Part shown: piece by piece, positions 52,104 to 60,453 of the stretch
Numbering within the stretch: position 1 is the first letter of the stretch
Layout: each line of letters starts with the position of its first letter
Assembly (NCBI RefSeq): GCF_007713685.1
Contig: NZ_VMRJ01000003.1
Location: forward strand, 372,001-436,000
Reading direction: 5' to 3'
Length of the DNA stretch: 64,000 nt
Source of the DNA: Hymenobacter setariae
GTDB taxonomy: Bacteria; Bacteroidota; Bacteroidia; Cytophagales; Hymenobacteraceae
Notes under the pieces: generated by a model
The model's input: only the letters and a program-made list of their open reading frames with translations
What the model was told of the DNA's origin: nothing
Databases searched by the model: none
Position numbers and translations under genes: made by a program

Positions 52104-53435
52104 TTAACGTGTAGTCGTTTTGGCCGGGGCCGTGCGCCGGGTGTTAATACGTCGTGCCGGGCTTGCGGCCGGGCTAGGTACTCGCACCAGCACATTGGTG
52201 CTTTGGGCCAAGTTGGCGAGCTGCGCGGGCAGGGCAGCCCGGCCATTGAGGGGAGCGTACAGCTCCAAGCTCGATTTAAGCAACGAGTCGGCAGCGAGGG
52301 CGCGCACCTCGGCCTCGTTCATTCCCGAGCGGTAAAAGAGCCAGTTGCGATACTGGGCGCCGGCCGGGGCTTGGCTGCCCCCTAGGGTGAGCTGGCGCGT
52401 GCGGAGTTGCTCGGGCAGGTGGCCCACCAGCTTGCCATCAAGGTACAGCAAGGTTTCGCCGCGGGCGAAATAGTGCGTCAGGGCCACTTGGTGCCACTTG
52501 TCATCAGCCACGTGCGCAGTGCTAGTGAGCCGGCCAGCCTTAGCCGAGGTATAGATAAGCTGCCCCTGCGCACCTAGGCTGAGGCGGCCCGTATTGGTGC
52601 TGTCTTGTAGCGTAAGCAGGGTGCCAGGCGCTTTGGCGCGAAAGCTGACAACCTGCGTGAACGGATGCACCAGTGCCTCGGGCACCAAGCGCAGCGCGCC
52701 CCCCGCCAGCGACAGACCCGCCGTAGCTTGCCGCTTAGGTAGCGGTTTGCCTGCCCGCAGGGCATCAAAGAGCGAGGGCACCCAGGCGTGGAAGAGCTCG
52801 GCGTGGCCTAGGTCGTTGGGGTGCAGGCCATCGTCGAAGTAGCCGGCGGCCCAGCGGCCGTGGCCGTCGTCTACGGCCCCAAGCAGGTTCACGGTGGGCA
52901 CGGCCCAGCTGTGCAGCAGCAGGTTCATTTGCTGAATAAAGGCGTAGTCCTCAGCGGTGTAGTCGTTGCGGGTATAGCTATTGGTCACAACCGGCACCAT
53001 GCCTTGCGCACGCGCTTTCGCTAGGAGCACCTGCATGTTGGCCTTAAACTGGTCGAACTTGGGTTGGCCCCCTTCGTGAATGCCTTCGTTGCCAAGGGCG
53101 AGGGCGTACACCACGTAGCGCCCCTGCTGCGGAGGCAGGTCGCGCTCCCAGCGCGCCAGCACCTTAGGGGTGTTGTCGCCCGGAATGCTGATGTTGGCTG
53201 TGGTCCAGGGTGCCCCTAGGCCTGCTTTGGCGCGTTGCGCCAGCAGGGCGCTGTAGCGGCTGGGGTAGCCATACTTGCCAGTAGCACCCTGCCCAAATGG
53301 CACCGACGAGCCAAAATACACTATCTTCAAGTCGCTGGGCGCTAATGTCGTAGCGGGAGTGGTTGGGCTTGGCGCCTGAGCGTGGCTCACTTGGGTACCT
53401 AGGGCGAGCAGAAGAAGTGGCAGGAGTTTGGGCAT
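52104..53435 (-). CDS. Secreted SGNH hydrolase fused to a LamG-like domain
   Basis: 443 aa from ATG 53435 (MPKLLPLLLLALGTQVSHAQ). The SGNH domain (about 35-235) shows VYFGSSVPFGQGATG with the Ser, ISIPGDN with Gly, ALGNEGIHEG with Asn, and DDGLHPNDLGHAE with the Asp/His. The second part (about 250-425) is a concanavalin-type LamG/laminin sandwich with the typical block KWHQVALTHYFARGETLLYLDGKLVG. It probably removes acetyl or acyl groups from carbohydrate while binding the chain. It sits between the ECF sigma gene and the fecR gene in the same direction. Confidence 0.88.
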   Translation of the reverse strand: MPKLLPLLLLALGTQVSHAQAPSPTTPATTLAPSDLKIVYFGSSVPFGQGATGKYGYPSRYSALLAQRAKAGLGAPWTTANISIPGDNTPKVLARWERDLPPQQGRYVVYALALGNEGIHEGGQPKFDQFKANMQVLLAKARAQGMVPVVTNSYTRNDYTAEDYAFIQQMNLLLHSWAVPTVNLLGAVDDGHGRWAAGYFDDGLHPNDLGHAELFHAWVPSLFDALRAGKPLPKRQATAGLSLAGGALRLVPEALVHPFTQVVSFRAKAPGTLLTLQDSTNTGRLSLGAQGQLIYTSAKAGRLTSTAHVADDKWHQVALTHYFARGETLLYLDGKLVGHLPEQLRTRQLTLGGSQAPAGAQYRNWLFYRSGMNEAEVRALAADSLLKSSLELYAPLNGRAALPAQLANLAQSTNVLVRVPSPAASPARRINTRRTAPAKTTTR

Positions 53436-53603
53436 AGAGAAAGGCATCTGGTAAGGCAAGGTAGCTAAGTGGCAGTGCTGGCGCGGCGCTGTGAGCACAA
53501 GCGCGCGGACATGGCGCGCCTAGGTACATTGACAAAGGCTGTGTCCACGAGGCTGCTTGCTGGACTTGCACTCGAACGCGCAGGGCCCAAGCTACACTAG
53601 CTA

Positions 53604-54197
53604 CTACCGGCTGCCCACCGCTAGCGTTAGCAGCAGACCTAGGATACCGCCGCCGTGCAGCCGGAAATACGAGCGCATGGTTTTGAGCGCCTGCATCATG
53701 TGGGCTTCTACCGTCTTTACTGATACGCCTTGGCGCTCAGCTATCTCAGGGTAGGAAAGCCCCTGCTGCCGGCTTAGCAAAAATGCCTCGCGCTGCTTGG
53801 GTGGTAGGCGTTCGAGGGCTGCCTGGTAGAGCGCTTCCATCTCCTGATACTCGACCTCGTTGGCGACGCTAGCTGGGCCCGCGGCGGCCGCTACTTGGCC
53901 GTGCAGGCGTAGGTGGTGCTGGTCGCGGCGCAGCTCATTGAGCACCGCGTGGTGGGCCGTGGTGAAGAGGTAGCCCTTCAGCGGCAAGTCGTCGCGGAGC
54001 TGCGCCCGCTTTTCCCATATTTTGATAAAACACTCCTGCACAATCTCTTCGGCAGCCGGGCGCGACTTGAGGTAGCTGTAGGCAAAGCGATAAACTAGGG
54101 CGCTGTAGTGCCGAAAAAGCGCGTCAAACGCCCGCTCGTCGTCTTGCTTGAGACGGCGCAGATAGTCTGACTCAGCAAAATCGCGCGCTAGTTCCAC
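53604..54197 (-). CDS. ECF RNA polymerase sigma factor
   Basis: 197 aa. Region 2 lies at about 13-75 (DDERAFDALFRHYSALVYRFAYSYL, IVQECFIKIWEKRAQL). Region 4 lies at about 125-180 (LERLPPKQREAFLLSRQQGLSYPEIAERQGVSVKTVEAHM). A hydrophobic C-terminal tail (GGGILGLLLTLAVGSR) is present and unusual. This is a Bacteroidota FecI-like sigma of the kind paired with FecR. It is the first gene of the minus-strand locus. Its own promoter region is shared with the divergent LacI gene. Confidence 0.93.
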   Translation of the reverse strand: MELARDFAESDYLRRLKQDDERAFDALFRHYSALVYRFAYSYLKSRPAAEEIVQECFIKIWEKRAQLRDDLPLKGYLFTTAHHAVLNELRRDQHHLRLHGQVAAAAGPASVANEVEYQEMEALYQAALERLPPKQREAFLLSRQQGLSYPEIAERQGVSVKTVEAHMMQALKTMRSYFRLHGGGILGLLLTLAVGSR

Positions 54198-54422
54198 CGG
54201 GAAGGTTTGGAAATACCAAAAAGACGTATTTTCTTAACCAAAAAGTATCCGAAAGGTACTGACCAGGACATTAAAAACCTGCTGGTCGGACCGCTACCCG
54301 GGCTAAATTGCCGCCCTTACCAGTAGCTTGCGTATACTAGCCAGTTGGGCCTGGGCGGCGGCCGCTGGCTACCCCCGCTTGTGAACTGAGCACGTGGCTG
54401 TTCCGCTTATTACTCCTATCTC

Positions 54423-55463
54423 ATGGCTAACCGCCGGGCATCTATCACCGACTTAGCGGCTGCGCTGAAGCTATCGCCGTCTACTATTTCGCGGGCTTTA
54501 TCTAATCACAAAGACGTAAGTGAAGCTACCAAAGAGCGCGTGCGCGCCCTAGCGGCCGAGCTGCACTACCAGCCTAACCAACTGGCCGCCGCTCTGCGCC
54601 GGGGCCGCAGCCGCATGCTGGGCGTGGTGGTGCCGCACATTCAAGGACACTTTTTCCCCGAAGTGGTGCACGGCATCACGGTAGCGGCCAGCAAAGCCGG
54701 CTACCAAGTGCTCATCTGCCAGTCGAACGAAGACGTAAACCAAGAGCGCCAGCACCTCGACCTTTTTATGAATGCGCAGGTCGAAGGCATTCTAGTGTCG
54801 CTGGCCAAGACAACGCAAGATTTTGGGCATTTCGAGCAGGTGCGGGCGCAGCAGGTACCCTTAGTTTTTTTCGACCGGGCAGTGGAGGGTTTCGAGGGCG
54901 AGCAGGTGCGGGCCGTGGTGCTCGATGACTACCAAGGCGCCTACCAAGCCGTAACGCACCTCATAGAGCAGGGCTGCCGCCGCATTGCACACCTAGGTGG
55001 CGAGCAACACCTAGGCATTCACAAAAACCGCCACCAAGGCTACCTCGATGCCTTGCAGGCCCACGGCTTGGTGCCCGACGAAGCCCTCTCTATTATCTGC
55101 GAGATGAACCAGCGCGGCGGTACCCAGGCCACGCGCCAGCTGCTCAAAAGCGGCGTGCCCTTTGATGCCATCTTCTCCTCCAACGACCTGGCCGTGGTGG
55201 GGGCGCTGCAAGTACTGAAAAAGCACAAGCGCCGCGTGCCCCAAGACGTAGCCCTAGTAGGCTTCAGCAACGAAGCTTTCACCGAGCTTACCGAGCCACA
55301 GCTCAGCTCCGTAGACCAGTGCTGCGGCCAAATGGGCCAAACCGCCGTGCGCCTGCTGCTCCAAATGATACAGCGTGAACCTAGGCGCGCCGCCCCCGCC
55401 GCCAGCGTAGTGCTCAAGCCCAAGCTGCTGGTGCGCGAGTCGTCGAAAAAAGTAAATAATTAA
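54423..55463 (+). CDS. LacI-family transcriptional regulator
   Basis: 346 aa, normal LacI length. The N-terminal helix-turn-helix is at 1-50 (ASITDLAAALKLSPSTISRALSNHKDVSEATKERV). The hinge follows, and a type-1 periplasmic-binding-protein-like effector domain spans about 60-340 (LGVVVPHIQGHFFPEVVHGI, IFSSNDLAVVGALQVLKKH, LVGFSNEAFTELTEPQLSSVDQ). It is divergent from the polysaccharide locus and 225 bases from the sigma gene start. It likely senses a sugar released from the target polysaccharide. The locus would then have two regulators, LacI and the sigma/anti-sigma pair. I could not identify its operator with confidence. Confidence 0.94.
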   Translation: MANRRASITDLAAALKLSPSTISRALSNHKDVSEATKERVRALAAELHYQPNQLAAALRRGRSRMLGVVVPHIQGHFFPEVVHGITVAASKAGYQVLICQSNEDVNQERQHLDLFMNAQVEGILVSLAKTTQDFGHFEQVRAQQVPLVFFDRAVEGFEGEQVRAVVLDDYQGAYQAVTHLIEQGCRRIAHLGGEQHLGIHKNRHQGYLDALQAHGLVPDEALSIICEMNQRGGTQATRQLLKSGVPFDAIFSSNDLAVVGALQVLKKHKRRVPQDVALVGFSNEAFTELTEPQLSSVDQCCGQMGQTAVRLLLQMIQREPRRAAPAASVVLKPKLLVRESSKKVNN

Positions 55464-55516
55464 CAAGGAGCAACGAGCCGCCTATAATACCTAGGCTGCT
55501 CGCTGCTCCTTGTTAA
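55461..55516. terminator. Terminator between the LacI gene and the MFS gene (convergent)
   Basis: TTAACAAGGAGCAACGAGC (55461-55479) pairs with GCTCGCTGCTCCTTGTTAA (55498-55516) with one mismatch. It includes the LacI stop codon and serves both convergent genes. Confidence 0.75.
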
Positions 55517-55532
55517 TGGCTCCTTGAAAAAC

Positions 55533-56834
55533 CTATTTCTTCCCCGCGCCCATTTCCAGCTTGCGTAGCTGGTCGGCCTTCCAACTCGTGATAGCCACCA
55601 CCAGCATGGTCATGAGCCCGCCAAAGACAACGCTCGGCACGGTGCCGATGAGCTTGGCCGCCGTGCCGCTCTCGAAGGCGCCAATTTCGTTGCTCGAGCC
55701 GATGAATATGCTGTTCACGGCCGACACGCGGCCCTTCATGTACTCGGGCGTGTAGGTGTGCACCAGCGTCTGACGCACAATAACTGACACCGAATCAAAC
55801 ACCCCGGTCAAGAAGAGCAGGAACATCGAGAAGTAGAAGTTGGTAGACAGCGCGAAGGCCACCGTGGCCGCCCCAAAGCCTGCCACGGCCCACAGCATCT
55901 TGCGACCGGCGCCTTTTTTGAGGGGCGAGAAAGTGAGGAAGATGGCCATCAGCACCGAGCCCACTGCCGGGGCTGCACGCAGGTAGCCAAATGCGTCGGG
56001 GCCGCCATGCAGGATGTTTTCGGCAAAGAAAGGCAGCAGCGCCACCGCTCCGCCAAATAGCACTGCAAACATGTCGAGCGACAGGGCAGCTAGTACTAGC
56101 TGGTTGTTGAAAATAAACTTGATACCGCTAGTAATGCTTTCGCCCATGCTCAGCTTTTCGCCCTCGATGGGCGGCAACTCGCGGCTGGCAATGCTGATAA
56201 AGAACAGCAGCGCCAAGCCCTCCATGACCATATCGACGCCATAGGCAAACTCGACACTGCGGTGCAGCAGTAGCCCTCCAATGGCCGGCCCTAGCACCGC
56301 CGACGCCTGCCAGGTAGTCGAGCTCCAGGTTACGGCATTGGCCAGCACGTCGCGGCTAGGTAGCAGTTGCGGCATAAATGAAAATAGCGCCGGCCCCATA
56401 AAGCCCCGCGCAATGCCGCTCACAAAAATGACTAAGTATAGCGGCCACACCACCGTGGCGTGCAGCGCATCGAGGTGCAGGCGGCCGCCTGCGAGCACGC
56501 CCGCTAGCGCCGGGTGCGCCAGCCACCACAACGTGACGGCGCACAAAAAGAGCACTAGCACCGCTGGCACTACGATGCGCTTGCGCCGCACCGAATCGGC
56601 CACGTGCCCAGCATAAAGCGAAACGGTGATGCTCGGGATGGCTTCGGCCAACCCAATGAGACCTAGGGCCAGTGGGTCGTTGGTGAGCTTAAAAATCTGC
56701 CAGCTCACGACCACCCCCTGAATTTGAGTGGCCACCGAAAATAGGGCGCGGGCGGATATGTAGCGGCGAAAATCAGGAATGCGCAGCGCGGCGTAGGGGT
56801 CGTGTGGGGTAGGGTCCGGTGTGGTCGGGCTCAT
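55533..56834 (-). CDS. MFS transporter (EntS-like exporter type)
   Basis: 433 aa from ATG 56834 (MSPTTPDPTPHDPYAAL). A longer frame to 56891 is open but not needed. Twelve TM helices are visible. The early blocks FRRYISARALFSVATQIQGVVVSWQIFKLT and YAGHVADSVRRKRIV match the MFS_3/EntS group, which exports siderophores or drugs. The cytoplasmic end is short and basic (KADQLRKLEMGAGKK). It lies next to the LacI gene, convergent with it, so a sugar-uptake role is possible, although the family usually exports. Substrate is unknown. Confidence 0.82.
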   Translation of the reverse strand: MSPTTPDPTPHDPYAALRIPDFRRYISARALFSVATQIQGVVVSWQIFKLTNDPLALGLIGLAEAIPSITVSLYAGHVADSVRRKRIVVPAVLVLFLCAVTLWWLAHPALAGVLAGGRLHLDALHATVVWPLYLVIFVSGIARGFMGPALFSFMPQLLPSRDVLANAVTWSSTTWQASAVLGPAIGGLLLHRSVEFAYGVDMVMEGLALLFFISIASRELPPIEGEKLSMGESITSGIKFIFNNQLVLAALSLDMFAVLFGGAVALLPFFAENILHGGPDAFGYLRAAPAVGSVLMAIFLTFSPLKKGAGRKMLWAVAGFGAATVAFALSTNFYFSMFLLFLTGVFDSVSVIVRQTLVHTYTPEYMKGRVSAVNSIFIGSSNEIGAFESGTAAKLIGTVPSVVFGGLMTMLVVAITSWKADQLRKLEMGAGKK

Positions 56835-56956
56835 GGGCAGCAAAGCAGAAGGCAAAAAAAGTAAACCACCTTCCCGAGCAAAAGTATGCACCTGCCAAGC
56901 CCGCCGGCCACTTATCTTGCGCAGTAGCCGCCACGCGGCGCATTACTGTTCCGCCT

Positions 56957-57340
56957 ATGTTAGCTCCTGGCCTCACCCTCGTGTATCGCCCCGACCTAGG
57001 GCTAGTGATTGCGCGCTGGCAGCGCGAGGTTACGCCCGCCGAGCTGCAGAGCGGCTACCTCGCCATCAGGGCAGCGGCCGACGAAGTGCATTGCAGTCAG
57101 TGGCTGCTCGACCTGCGCCGCCGCGAAGACGTCATCGAGCCCGTAGTCAATGCCTGGTTTAGCCGCGAGTTTGCGCCCTCGCTGCGCGGGCGCTACGCGG
57201 CCCCCGTGCGGCTGGCCTTTCTGGTGTCGCCGCTGCGAGCGCAGCAGCCTGTCACGGCGATGGTGTCGGCCGCCGAGGCCGATTGCCAGCGGGCTACATT
57301 CATGGACGAAGCCGCCGCCTATGCGTGGCTGGCTAGCTAG
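56957..57340 (+). CDS. Small STAS-like/SpoIIAA-like protein of unknown function
   Basis: 127 aa from ATG 56957 (MLAPGLTLVYRPDLGLVIARWQ). The open frame extends to 56819 but overlaps the MFS start region. The strand-helix pattern is LTLVYRPDLGLVIARWQREV, a helix, then SQWLLDLRRREDV. This is the pattern of SpoIIAA-like STAS proteins common in Bacteroidota. An Ala-rich helix, then PVRLAFLVSP and a last helix with DEAAAYAWL complete it. No catalytic residues are apparent. It starts 123 bases from the divergent MFS gene start and converges on the metallophosphatase gene. Confidence 0.65.
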   Translation: MLAPGLTLVYRPDLGLVIARWQREVTPAELQSGYLAIRAAADEVHCSQWLLDLRRREDVIEPVVNAWFSREFAPSLRGRYAAPVRLAFLVSPLRAQQPVTAMVSAAEADCQRATFMDEAAAYAWLAS

Positions 57341-57381
57341 ACTGCCACCTAGGGCTCGGCCGCGACTACTTTACTATAGTG

Positions 57382-58521
57382 CTACAAGGCTACTACGCGC
57401 GTTACCTGCGAAAAACCAGGGCCTAGCAGCTGCACATAGTACAAGCCCGGCGCGAGCCCATTGCGCTGCCACTCCAGCCGGTGCCAGCCGGCGGGCATCA
57501 GGCCCTGGTGCAAGCGTGCCACCTCCTGCCCCAGCATATTCAGCACTCGCAGTTGTACCTGGGTAGGGCTGGGCAGCGAGTATTCCAGCCTCGTAAAATC
57601 CAGGAAGGGATTGGGGGTGGCCGTGTAGAGTTGGGGGCTAGTGCTAATGGTGCGGTGCAGCACGTAGGTATCAACCAACACCTGCTTGCGGGTAAAAAAC
57701 TGCATGGTCAGGCTGTCGGGCGTGGCCGCGAGGAGCATGGCGCCATAGTCACCATTAAATAACCGCTGGCTCTCGGGTAGCTGCTTGGGGCCTTTAGGGT
57801 AGATGCTACGCCCCCCTAGGCCGTTAATAATGTATGGAAATCCGTCTACCAATAGGCGCTCATAGATGTGTTCGTGGCCTGTCAGTACTACCGAGGCGCC
57901 CCAGTCCTGGAAGGGCCACTGCAGGGCCACCGTATTGCCATGTGGCCCCGACGAATAGGGCGCATGGTGAAAATACACCACCTTCCAGCGAGCAGTGGAG
58001 GCTGCCAGTCCGGCACGTAGCCACTGTGCTTGCCCCGATGTAGCGCTGATGCCGTCGGGCTCCTTCGGGTCGCTATTGAGGGCAAAGAAATGTACGTCGC
58101 CCCGCACAAAGTCATAGTAGCGGCCATTGCCGGGCAGCGTGAAGTAGTCGCGGTAGGCCTCGCCGTTGCGAGTGTAGTAGTCGTGGTTGCCGAGCGACGG
58201 GAAAAAGCGATTAGTAGAGGCACTTGGCCCATAGCGGCCCCGATACTTATAGATATAGGCGTGGTAATACTGGCCAATGTTGCGGTCGATGGTAGTCGAG
58301 TCACCAAAGTCATAGTTGTTGTCACCCAGCGTGATAATGAAATCCGGGTTCCAGCTCTTTACTAGGTCGGCCACATCGCGCTCGGCTGGACCAGCCAACC
58401 CGTAATCGCCAATAGCGGCAAAGCGCTGCCCGTAGCCTGCAGTAGCTATTAGACTCAGGCAAAGTGTCCCTATAAGTTTCGCGAAAATAGGATATAATGT
58501 ATAGCGCATTATGATTTGCAA
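57382..58521 (-). CDS. T9SS-secreted metallophosphatase
   Basis: 379 aa (or 375 from ATG 58509) with a signal peptide to about residue 32 (ATAGYGQ). A calcineurin-like phosphoesterase domain spans about 33-285. Metal-ligand motifs are AAIGDYG, TLGDNNYD, LGNHDYY, VVYFHHAPY and LTGHEHIYER, all intact. The C-terminal 80 residues are a type A T9SS sorting domain (TPNPFLDFTRLEYSLP onward, ending LAPGLYYVQLLGP). The enzyme is therefore exported by type IX secretion and anchored or released at the surface. It is of the purple acid phosphatase/tartrate-resistant style. It may scavenge phosphate from organic esters. Confidence 0.9.
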   Translation of the reverse strand: MQIIMRYTLYPIFAKLIGTLCLSLIATAGYGQRFAAIGDYGLAGPAERDVADLVKSWNPDFIITLGDNNYDFGDSTTIDRNIGQYYHAYIYKYRGRYGPSASTNRFFPSLGNHDYYTRNGEAYRDYFTLPGNGRYYDFVRGDVHFFALNSDPKEPDGISATSGQAQWLRAGLAASTARWKVVYFHHAPYSSGPHGNTVALQWPFQDWGASVVLTGHEHIYERLLVDGFPYIINGLGGRSIYPKGPKQLPESQRLFNGDYGAMLLAATPDSLTMQFFTRKQVLVDTYVLHRTISTSPQLYTATPNPFLDFTRLEYSLPSPTQVQLRVLNMLGQEVARLHQGLMPAGWHRLEWQRNGLAPGLYYVQLLGPGFSQVTRVVAL

Positions 58522-58707
58522 ATGAAATTAGGTAAATCGGCTAGTATTAACAAAATAAATTAGTTGAGCTCGCAATTAAAGCCGAATTTTGAAGCCGAAT
58601 TATAATTTGTTACTCTAAGAGTAAATACTTATTTAGAATAAAAATAATAAATAATCTGAAATATAAGTCGTTCGAATTCTCCTACTTAATCATTATCGAA
58701 AACAAAC

Positions 58708-60444
58708 ATGCAGCATTCATTTACTTTCAAATGTACAATAGTTTCTTTCCTTTTTCTTGGGTCAGCCTTAGGTAGTGTAGCTAAAACGATTAATAAATGT
58801 AGTGGCACTCAGATAGTAGTAGCTCCGAGCTTCTATCATGTAGATGAGCAGCACCACTTGATAGTAATAAACAAGCCTGTCGACGAAATTTTGGCTGCTG
58901 GCACCGAAGGCAGCAGCGAGCTTATTCTAGATAAGAAATATAGCCTAGTAGATAATAGCCCAATAACAAGCACAGAGAACTCCTATGTAGTTGAGTATGC
59001 CAACACGGCCTACACGGTGTATTTCACCAAGCTGCCCGTTGTGACTATAACTACTAAATATGCCATTGTGGATGCTCCTAGCGTGTACGCCACGTTCACG
59101 ATGTCGGAAGCAAACGGAACTATAACCAGCTCCAACCTAGGTATTGAAGTGCGAGGTGGCAATTCGCAGAACTATCCCAAAAAATCGTATGAGCTCAGCT
59201 TCTGGGCCGATACAGTGGGCAATACTAATCGGGACATGCAGCTTCTGGGCATGCGCACCGACAACAAGTGGAACATGCAAGCGCTATTCAATGAGCCCAT
59301 GCGCGCTAACAGCAAGGTAGCCAACGAGCTGTGGCAGGAAATGAGCCAGCTGTACTACAAAGACAAAGAGCCTGCCGCTAAGAATGGCATAGCGATGGCT
59401 TACGTTGAATTATTTGTGAACGATGAGTATAAAGGTATTTATACAATAGGAGAGCGTATTGATAAAAAGCAATTAAAGCTAAAAAAATATACAAACACAA
59501 TTAAAGGGGAATTATATAAGGGCGCATATTGGGATGGCGCTGTTCTTTTTACCTCACTGCCAGATTTTGATAATAACAGTCCTAACTGGGGCGGTTTTGA
59601 ATATAAGCATCCCGAAGAGTATACAGATTGGAAGAATTTGTATGATTTTGTTCGCTTCGTTGAAAAAAGCTCAGATGCTGACTTTGTGAAGCAGTATCAA
59701 GGCAAATTTGATTTGCAGAATGCCGTTGACTACTACATTTTTATGAATGTACTACGGGCAACTGATAATTATGGCAAAAATTTGTACATTGCCAAGTACA
59801 ATGCTGGCGAGCCTTACTTCTACGTGCCGTGGGATTTGGATGGCGTATTTGGGAATAACTGGATGGGTTTGAACGACAACACGACCAACGATATCGTAAC
59901 AAATGGCTTTTACAAGCGCCTAAATCAGGATTGCTCGCCCTCGGGCTTTCGTAGCGTGCTGGCCCGCCGGTGGGCCGAGTTGCGCACTACCATTCTCACG
60001 TCCGACTACATTATGGCCAAGTTTGTGGCCAATAATACCTACCTGCGTACCAACGGTGTGTATCAGCGCGAGCACGCGGTGTGGTCGGGCTATAACTACG
60101 ATGATAAGCAACTAGCTTATACTGCTGACTGGCTTACTCGGCGGCTAGACTACCTAGATGGGGTCTTTAGCCAGCAATGTGCCCTACTGAGCGCTGCGCC
60201 GAGCAAGCAAGCGCCCCCCGCTGTGCAGTGCTATCCTAATCCGGCTAATGACTACCTGACAATAGAAGCCCGCGCCGCCACTTACGAGATTAGCATTCAA
60301 GACGTGAGCGGCCGCGTGGCCCTGCAAACCACTGCCCGCACTCCGGTAAGCCGGCTAGATATCAGTCGGATGCCCAAGGGCTTGTACTTGGTGCTGGTGA
60401 AGGGTGAAAACTTTGTGGCCACCGAGAAGCTGGTGCGCAACTAG
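58708..60444 (+). CDS. CotH-kinase-family protein with T9SS sorting domain
   Basis: 578 aa with a signal peptide to about residue 26. A CotH kinase domain spans about 145-490. It has IEVRGGNSQNYPKKSYELSF, NKWNMQALFNEP with the NMQ signature, and YVELFVNDEYKGIYTIGERIDKK, with FYVPWDLDGVFGNN carrying the metal-binding Asp residues. A C-terminal T9SS domain (CYPNPANDYLTIEARA, PKGLYLVLVKG) follows. Bacillus spore CotH phosphorylates coat proteins. Here secretion by T9SS implies an extracellular role. The first two-thirds of the gene and its upstream region are clearly richer in A+T than the neighbours, a possible sign of transfer. The last 450 bases are typical of the genome. Confidence 0.88.
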   Translation: MQHSFTFKCTIVSFLFLGSALGSVAKTINKCSGTQIVVAPSFYHVDEQHHLIVINKPVDEILAAGTEGSSELILDKKYSLVDNSPITSTENSYVVEYANTAYTVYFTKLPVVTITTKYAIVDAPSVYATFTMSEANGTITSSNLGIEVRGGNSQNYPKKSYELSFWADTVGNTNRDMQLLGMRTDNKWNMQALFNEPMRANSKVANELWQEMSQLYYKDKEPAAKNGIAMAYVELFVNDEYKGIYTIGERIDKKQLKLKKYTNTIKGELYKGAYWDGAVLFTSLPDFDNNSPNWGGFEYKHPEEYTDWKNLYDFVRFVEKSSDADFVKQYQGKFDLQNAVDYYIFMNVLRATDNYGKNLYIAKYNAGEPYFYVPWDLDGVFGNNWMGLNDNTTNDIVTNGFYKRLNQDCSPSGFRSVLARRWAELRTTILTSDYIMAKFVANNTYLRTNGVYQREHAVWSGYNYDDKQLAYTADWLTRRLDYLDGVFSQQCALLSAAPSKQAPPAVQCYPNPANDYLTIEARAATYEISIQDVSGRVALQTTARTPVSRLDISRMPKGLYLVLVKGENFVATEKLVRN

Positions 60445-60453
60445 GTGCTTGGC

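Noticed and set aside
52074..52385. Plus-strand open frames opposite the SGNH-LamG gene
   Set aside because: Shadow frames of GC-rich coding sequence. The minus-strand gene has complete catalytic motifs.
54261..54287. GACCAG...CTGGTC as LacI operator
   Set aside because: Arms are only six bases with a 15-base spacer and no central CG. LacI operators are tighter palindromes. Not enough to call.
56819..56956. 46-codon extension of the STAS-like protein
   Set aside because: It overlaps the MFS start and its sequence is lysine-rich without structure. ATG 56957 gives the natural domain start.
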